Assembly: GCA_947165275.1 (NCBI GenBank)
Contig: CAMUZQ010000006.1
Location: forward strand, 1-64,000
DNA from: an uncultured Lachnospiraceae bacterium
Lineage (GTDB): Bacteria; Bacillota; Clostridia; Lachnospirales; Lachnospiraceae
DNA: 64,000 bases
Reading direction: 5' to 3'
Every line of letters begins with the position of its first letter. Within the stretch, counting starts at the first letter, position 1. The notes under the pieces were generated by a model that saw only the letters and a program-made list of their open reading frames with translations, was not told the DNA's origin and ran no database searches. The translations under genes and the position numbers were made by a program. Positions 59,638 to 64,000 of the stretch are shown here, in pieces.

Positions 59638-61860
59638 TCAGCCTCCTTTCCGGTTTACATAATTCTCAACCCTTATATTGTTTCCCTTTATATCCATCCT
59701 CACAGCACCCCTGTCCTTTGTCGTATATATCCTTGTGCCTGTATCCTCAAGCCTCTCTATAAGCTCCCTGTGCGGATGCGAATATGCATTGTCCACTCCG
59801 GCAGAGATGAAGGTATAGGCAGGCTTTACAAGCTTGAGCAGTTCCTTTGGCGTCGAATATCTCGAGCCGTGATGAGCGCATTTTAAGAGCGTATACCTTC
59901 CTCCGCTGCTGTCTTTTCCAAGCATCTCCATCAGTATCATCTCCCCCTCATCCTGTACATCACCCGTATACAAAGCCCTGAAGCTGCTCCCCTGCATGCT
60001 GACCTTAAGACAGACGGATGAGGCATTGATATCCGGATAAGCAACGCCCTCCTTCGGATTCAGGCATTCAAGACAGACTCTCCCCACCGTAAATCTGTCT
60101 CCTGCCCTGATCTTCATTATTTTTACCCCTTGATCTGAGGCAAGACGGACCAGCTCGTCATATCTTTCATCCCTACCGGCTATATCCGGAAGTATCAGTG
60201 TCTTTATCCTGAGCCCTCCCTTATCCCTGCCTTCAAGCATCCCGATATACCCGTTTATATGATCCTTGTCTGAATGAGTGAGCACAGCGTAATCCAGGGT
60301 ATCATATCCTCTGTAAAGGACATATGGCACAACCCTGTACTTCGCCACCTCATCCACATCACTGCTCCCGCAGTCTATCATCATTGTCTTATCTCCCCCT
60401 GCTTCCAGAAAATGACAGTCCCCCTGTCCCACATCTATCATGGTCAGCGAAAGCTCAGGTCTTATCCTGACAGACAGAATGAAAACAGCAATAAAAGTCC
60501 CCAAAAGAATCCCTGTCCTCATATAACGGTCCGCCTCCCTCCTCCTGCCGGTAAAAAGAACCATGACCGCCAGGATCAGGTAATATAAAAGGATCTGCCA
60601 CAGTCCCGGACGCCCGGTGGTGATAACAGAATACGGAAGATGATCATTCAGAAAAGTCACTTCCCTGTATGCTGCAAGAATGACTCTCACGGGAAAGCCG
60701 GTAAAAACTCCCAAGGGCATGCACAGCCCTCCGAGAATGACAGAGATCAGAGAAAAAACAAGCAAAACACCAAGCATAGGGATCACAGCCTGATTGATAA
60801 GAACAGAAAACAGAGAAACCTGGCAGAAGTAATACATGACCTCCGGCAGCATGAAAAGCGTCACGGAAAGCGAAGTCCTTAAGGATCCGAAAAAACCTCC
60901 CCCTGCAGGGATCAGTTTTTTCAGAGGTGGACCAAGCATCCCAATCCCGCATACCGCAGAAAAAGACAGTACAAAGCCGGCATCGAGAGCATAAAGAGGA
61001 TGCATCAGGAGGATCACCGAAGCCGCCACCGCCATGGAAGACATCAGATCAGTGGTGCGCCCCAAAAGGTCTGCCGTCATCATCAGAGAAAAGGTGATAA
61101 GCGCTCTCACTGTGGATACTCCGGAACCGGTGAATCTTCCATAGATCGAGATCATCGAAAAAGCGATGATATATGCGGCTGCTTTGTTCATTCCCGTCTT
61201 CCTCAGAAGCTTTAATAGTCCCATCCCAATAAGTGTGATATGCAGGGAGGAAATACATAATATATGACTCATCCCCGCCCGCCGGTACCCAAGGCTCAGC
61301 TCCTCCGTAAGCCCGGTCCTGTCTCCCAGCAGCATTGCCCTTACAGTACCCGCATCATCCTCCTCATACAGTCTGTCTGCCGTATCGGCAAGCCTCTCCC
61401 TTAAAAGGCACAGTCCCTCGTCGATATACCTTACACCATGTCCGCCGGAAGCCTCCAAAACCTCAGCCTTGTAAATTTCAAAATCCATTCCCCTGATCAT
61501 CTGATACCGTGCCTGATCAAAGTTTCCCGGATTCCTTGCTTCGGGGAATTCCATCCCCTTTCCGGATACCACTACCGCGGATCCGATCATGGGCGCCTCC
61601 CCAAGGCTCTCCTCTGCCTCTTTTAATTTTACGATCACTTTGTATTTCTTTTCGGATTTCATGCCGGAGATGATACCGGCTTCCTTAACTGTAAGATATG
61701 TGTTTTCTTTTTTTTGATATTTGTCATCGACTATGCCTGATATTACGATGCGTTTTCCCGATATGTCCGCCAAGGATACGGGCTGCGGCGGTTTCAGATA
61801 AAAGAAGAGTCCGAGAAAAACAAGAAGACAGCAGCCGACGACACAGGCCGGTCGTTTCAT
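59638..61860 (-). CDS. comEC: ComEC/Rec2 DNA-uptake channel with metallo-beta-lactamase domain
   Basis: The 740-residue protein has an N-terminal DUF4131-like OB region ('ISGKRIVISGIVDDKYQKKENTYLTV'), the competence TM domain (about 200-470, 'HILCISSLHITLIGMGLLKLLRK'), and a C-terminal MBL domain ('IDVGQGDCHFLEAGGDKTMMIDCG', 'LTHSDKDHINGY', 'KCAHHGSRYSTPKE'). It forms the channel for single-stranded DNA entry, and the MBL part may degrade the other strand. Full-length and intact. It overlaps the GerMN stop by 4 bp. Confidence 0.95.
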   Translation of the reverse strand: MKRPACVVGCCLLVFLGLFFYLKPPQPVSLADISGKRIVISGIVDDKYQKKENTYLTVKEAGIISGMKSEKKYKVIVKLKEAEESLGEAPMIGSAVVVSGKGMEFPEARNPGNFDQARYQMIRGMDFEIYKAEVLEASGGHGVRYIDEGLCLLRERLADTADRLYEEDDAGTVRAMLLGDRTGLTEELSLGYRRAGMSHILCISSLHITLIGMGLLKLLRKTGMNKAAAYIIAFSMISIYGRFTGSGVSTVRALITFSLMMTADLLGRTTDLMSSMAVAASVILLMHPLYALDAGFVLSFSAVCGIGMLGPPLKKLIPAGGGFFGSLRTSLSVTLFMLPEVMYYFCQVSLFSVLINQAVIPMLGVLLVFSLISVILGGLCMPLGVFTGFPVRVILAAYREVTFLNDHLPYSVITTGRPGLWQILLYYLILAVMVLFTGRRREADRYMRTGILLGTFIAVFILSVRIRPELSLTMIDVGQGDCHFLEAGGDKTMMIDCGSSDVDEVAKYRVVPYVLYRGYDTLDYAVLTHSDKDHINGYIGMLEGRDKGGLRIKTLILPDIAGRDERYDELVRLASDQGVKIMKIRAGDRFTVGRVCLECLNPKEGVAYPDINASSVCLKVSMQGSSFRALYTGDVQDEGEMILMEMLGKDSSGGRYTLLKCAHHGSRYSTPKELLKLVKPAYTFISAGVDNAYSHPHRELIERLEDTGTRIYTTKDRGAVRMDIKGNNIRVENYVNRKGG

Positions 61861-62795
61861 TTTATGATCTCATCGTTCATTTCATAAAGCTCATCCAGCT
61901 TCATATGCTCCATAAATACCCCTTCAGTTGAACCCTCTATGGATATCTGGACCTGATCTATGCCCGGAAGCGACGTCAGCGTATCGACGATGGAATACAG
62001 AGCCACCTCCTCCTGGACATTATACGGCTCCTCCTTTACGGAAGAATCAAAATTGGCATATGCGATCCTGTCCTTTACTGTTACAGACAGGAGCTTGGTA
62101 TCCGGAGATAATGTTGGGAAGGCCTTCTGCTCATTGACTCCCTGCGGTCCGCCGATCAGAGTTTCCACTACGAGTTTCTCTATTGCCATATTGGTATTGT
62201 AAACGACATCCTCGTCGTATCGCTTGAGGCTCTTGCCGTCGATATCGGTAAAATACAGCGTGACATTTACCCTTGCATAGGAATTCAGCTCCACTCCGGT
62301 ATTGTTTATGAATGAATCAGCCGTCATATCCCCTACAAGATCTCCGTCAGAATCCCGCAGCTCCCTTCCATCCACCAAAAAGGACACTGTACGTACATCC
62401 TCAAGCTGAGTCACCGTCTCCACTATAGAAGCCCTGATCAGTATCTCCTTTGCCCGGTCCAGCTCTCTGTAGGCTGAGGGAAAATCGATAATGACCTTTT
62501 GATTTGAATAGCTGTAGCCCAGGGGTATGATATCGCCGCTTATAGGCGCATTTCCCTTTCCGTCAGCAGGTGTTTCCTTTAAGAGATCAAGGAGAGCTTC
62601 AAACATCACGGCCGAATTCCCGGATACCACACGTCTCTCCTCGCTAACTATCGAGGAGTAATCCTTATCCGGATAAAATATCTTATAGACACTGCCGCTG
62701 TCAGCCTCCCTGTGTCCACAGGCAATGAAGCAGATCGCAGCAAGAATCGCCGCCGTGATGAACCATATTCTCTTTACTCCCAAGTCTCTTCTCAT
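61857..62795 (-). CDS. GerMN-domain lipoprotein
   Basis: The 312-residue protein has a lipoprotein-like signal ending in CFIAC (Cys26) and two GerMN repeats ('PLGYSYSNQKVIIDFPSAYRELD...' and 'LLSVTVKDRIAYANFDSSVKEEP'). GerMN proteins such as Bacillus GerM and Mycobacterium LpqB act at the cell surface in spore or envelope functions. Its start overlaps the histidine-kinase stop by 4 bp. LpqB is also linked to a sensor kinase (MtrB), so kinase and GerMN lipoprotein here may form a similar pair. The pairing is inference. Confidence 0.88.
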   Translation of the reverse strand: MRRDLGVKRIWFITAAILAAICFIACGHREADSGSVYKIFYPDKDYSSIVSEERRVVSGNSAVMFEALLDLLKETPADGKGNAPISGDIIPLGYSYSNQKVIIDFPSAYRELDRAKEILIRASIVETVTQLEDVRTVSFLVDGRELRDSDGDLVGDMTADSFINNTGVELNSYARVNVTLYFTDIDGKSLKRYDEDVVYNTNMAIEKLVVETLIGGPQGVNEQKAFPTLSPDTKLLSVTVKDRIAYANFDSSVKEEPYNVQEEVALYSIVDTLTSLPGIDQVQISIEGSTEGVFMEHMKLDELYEMNDEIIK

Positions 62796-64000
62796 ATATC
62801 CTGCCTGAGAGGTATCTTTACCGTAAAAGTCGTTCCCTCTCCCAAAATGCTTGATGCCTTGATGGCGCCTCTGTGCAGCAGTATGGCATTCCTGGTTATG
62901 GCCAGGCCAAGCCCTGTCCCGCCTATCTCTCTCGAGTGCGATTTATCCACCCTGTAAAACCTGTCATAGATCCTGTTAATCGACTCCTCGGGTATTCCCA
63001 TTCCCGAATCCGATACCGTTATGACCGCAAACTGCAGATCCTGATCCAGCGTTATCTTCACCCAGCCGTTTTCCTTATTATACTTGATGGAATTCTCTAT
63101 CAGATTCATTATCGCAAGAGAAAGCTTGGTTTCATCTATCTCCGCCTCTACAGCCGCCTTTTCCTCATACAAAAGCTCTACACCTGATTTCCGGGCCAGA
63201 GGAGTCAGCGTCTTTATCAGCTGCTGAAGCATCGGTGACAGGGCGTGGAGTTCCAGCTTCACATCCTCCACATCGGTTCCGTCAAGCTTGACAAGAGAAA
63301 GCAGATTGTTGATGATCTTATTCTCCCTGTCCACCTCAGCGGCTATATCAAGCATAAATTCCCTGTAGGTTTCGGCATCTACAGAATCACCGCCCTCTAT
63401 CAGCGAATCCGAAAGCACCTTCATGGAGGCCAGCGGAGTCTTCAGCTCATGAGACACATTTGCCACAAATTCCGCTCTGGAATCATCGACCTCCTTCATG
63501 CGTGACATCAGATGATGGAAGGCATCCATTATATCCTTTGTCTCCGTATAATCAGGAACCTCTATGCTCTCCACCCCGGGCTCGAATCCCTGCCTGACCG
63601 AATCCACAGCCTTTATGACCTTTTCAAAGGGCTTCATGAGTGTCGAGGACAGAGCATATGCTATGACCATCACCACAACGAAGATAATAACCTCTATCAC
63701 ACGCGCCCGGCGCGATAGGACCTCCGCATTTGCATGTATACCATCAGTGGACGCACTGGCAACCAGCGCCCCGTACAGCTCTCCGCTGTTTTCGCCGATT
63801 ATAGGTACTGTTATCTCAAGGTATCTGTTCTCCTCATCAAAGCCTGACATATTACGGCTTCCGTTCATACAGGATATCACCTCGCCCGAAACCAGGTATT
63901 TGCCCTGTGATTTGCCGTATGTATCCTTTATTATGAGATAATCATCATCTATGATAAGGATACGTCCGTCATACAGATTAGCCATCTGAGTAAGCTCGTC
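62792..64000 (-). CDS. Sensor histidine kinase, 5' end beyond the window
   Basis: The frame is open to the right edge; an ATG at 63985 is not the likely start because coding continues upstream (DELTQ) and the first TM helix is missing. What is present: the end of an extracytoplasmic sensor domain, TM2 ('IEVIIFVVVMVIAYALSS'), HAMP, the dimerisation H-box 'FVANVSHELKTPLASM', and the ATPase boxes 'NLIENSIKYN' (N), 'VSDSGMGIPEE' (G1), 'DRFYRVDKSHSR' (F) and 'GTGLGLAI' (G2). All catalytic motifs are intact. It leads the operon GerMN-comEC-VSGNE protein. A response regulator probably lies just outside the window. Confidence 0.93.
   Translation of the reverse strand, partial: DELTQMANLYDGRILIIDDDYLIIKDTYGKSQGKYLVSGEVISCMNGSRNMSGFDEENRYLEITVPIIGENSGELYGALVASASTDGIHANAEVLSRRARVIEVIIFVVVMVIAYALSSTLMKPFEKVIKAVDSVRQGFEPGVESIEVPDYTETKDIMDAFHHLMSRMKEVDDSRAEFVANVSHELKTPLASMKVLSDSLIEGGDSVDAETYREFMLDIAAEVDRENKIINNLLSLVKLDGTDVEDVKLELHALSPMLQQLIKTLTPLARKSGVELLYEEKAAVEAEIDETKLSLAIMNLIENSIKYNKENGWVKITLDQDLQFAVITVSDSGMGIPEESINRIYDRFYRVDKSHSREIGGTGLGLAITRNAILLHRGAIKASSILGEGTTFTVKIPLRQDI

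Overview
The window reads as the chromosome of a low-to-mid GC Firmicute, most likely a gut-type Lachnospiraceae. Supporting signs are strong AGGAGG-type ribosome sites, a sufCBDS operon, DegV, GerMN and ComEC proteins, YkuD L,D-transpeptidases, a peptide ABC transporter with enlarged OppC and OppD, and surface proteins with VSGNE/VSEN low-complexity tracts. No rRNA, tRNA, CRISPR array, phage module or transposase gene was seen. Nearly everything is on the minus strand; only a second L,D-transpeptidase, one GGDEF protein and a small potassium channel are on the plus strand.

Layout, left to right. 1-5.1 kb: the start of a GH2 beta-galactosidase, an orphan ZorA/ZorB-like (MotA/MotB-type) pair, an M15 peptidase lipoprotein and a malic enzyme. 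5.3-26.7 kb: one uninterrupted co-directional run of 18 genes with no gap above about 32 bp. Read 5' to 3' on the minus strand it holds a pyridoxal kinase, sufC, sufB, sufD, sufS, dut, a one-TM protein, an OmpR-type regulator, a heterodimeric ABC exporter, two condensation/acyltransferase-like proteins, a STAS-kinase fusion, two ATP-grasp ligases, an O-fucosyltransferase-like protein, a HAMP-SpoIIE (PP2C) phosphatase and a tyrosine phosphatase. The part from about 5.3 to 21 kb is the best candidate for an undescribed system. It looks like a small-molecule assembly and export line (ATP-grasp, acyltransferase, glycosyltransferase, exporter) wired to partner-switch style control (STAS, SpoIIE phosphatase, response regulator).

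26.7-34.4 kb: two divergent paralogous L,D-transpeptidases, one with an attenuator-like leader; a DegV protein; a YidC insertase fused to an LtaS-like sulfatase/phosphotransferase, with a promoter that implies a leaderless mRNA; a methyltransferase-STAS fusion; and an 8-oxoguanine glycosylase. 34.46-34.83 kb: two abutting MITE-like palindromic elements that share one CTAG. A second copy of the first element lies inverted at 52.14-52.30 kb.

34.8-42.5 kb: an oligopeptide ABC transporter (oppABCDF) with large insertions in OppC and OppD. 42.5-52.1 kb: a cyclic-di-GMP block with two diguanylate cyclases and one SBP-SBP-GGDEF-EAL protein, plus an SPFH protein, a second methyltransferase-STAS paralogue and a truncated Cache sensor. 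52.4-57.6 kb: a three-gene unit (GNAT, a 1234-residue unknown protein with two late hydrophobic stretches, and an acidic YbjN/chaperone-like protein), possibly a secreted effector with its chaperone. 57.8-64 kb: a two-TM potassium channel, then an operon of a sensor kinase (cut by the window end), a GerMN lipoprotein, ComEC and a VSGNE-repeat surface protein.

Three proteins carry a STAS domain fused to an enzyme (12.5, 32.2 and 48.1 kb). Together with the SpoIIE phosphatase this is the main unifying theme. No RsbW-type anti-sigma kinase is visible in the window. All family assignments come from motif reading only; no database search was run.
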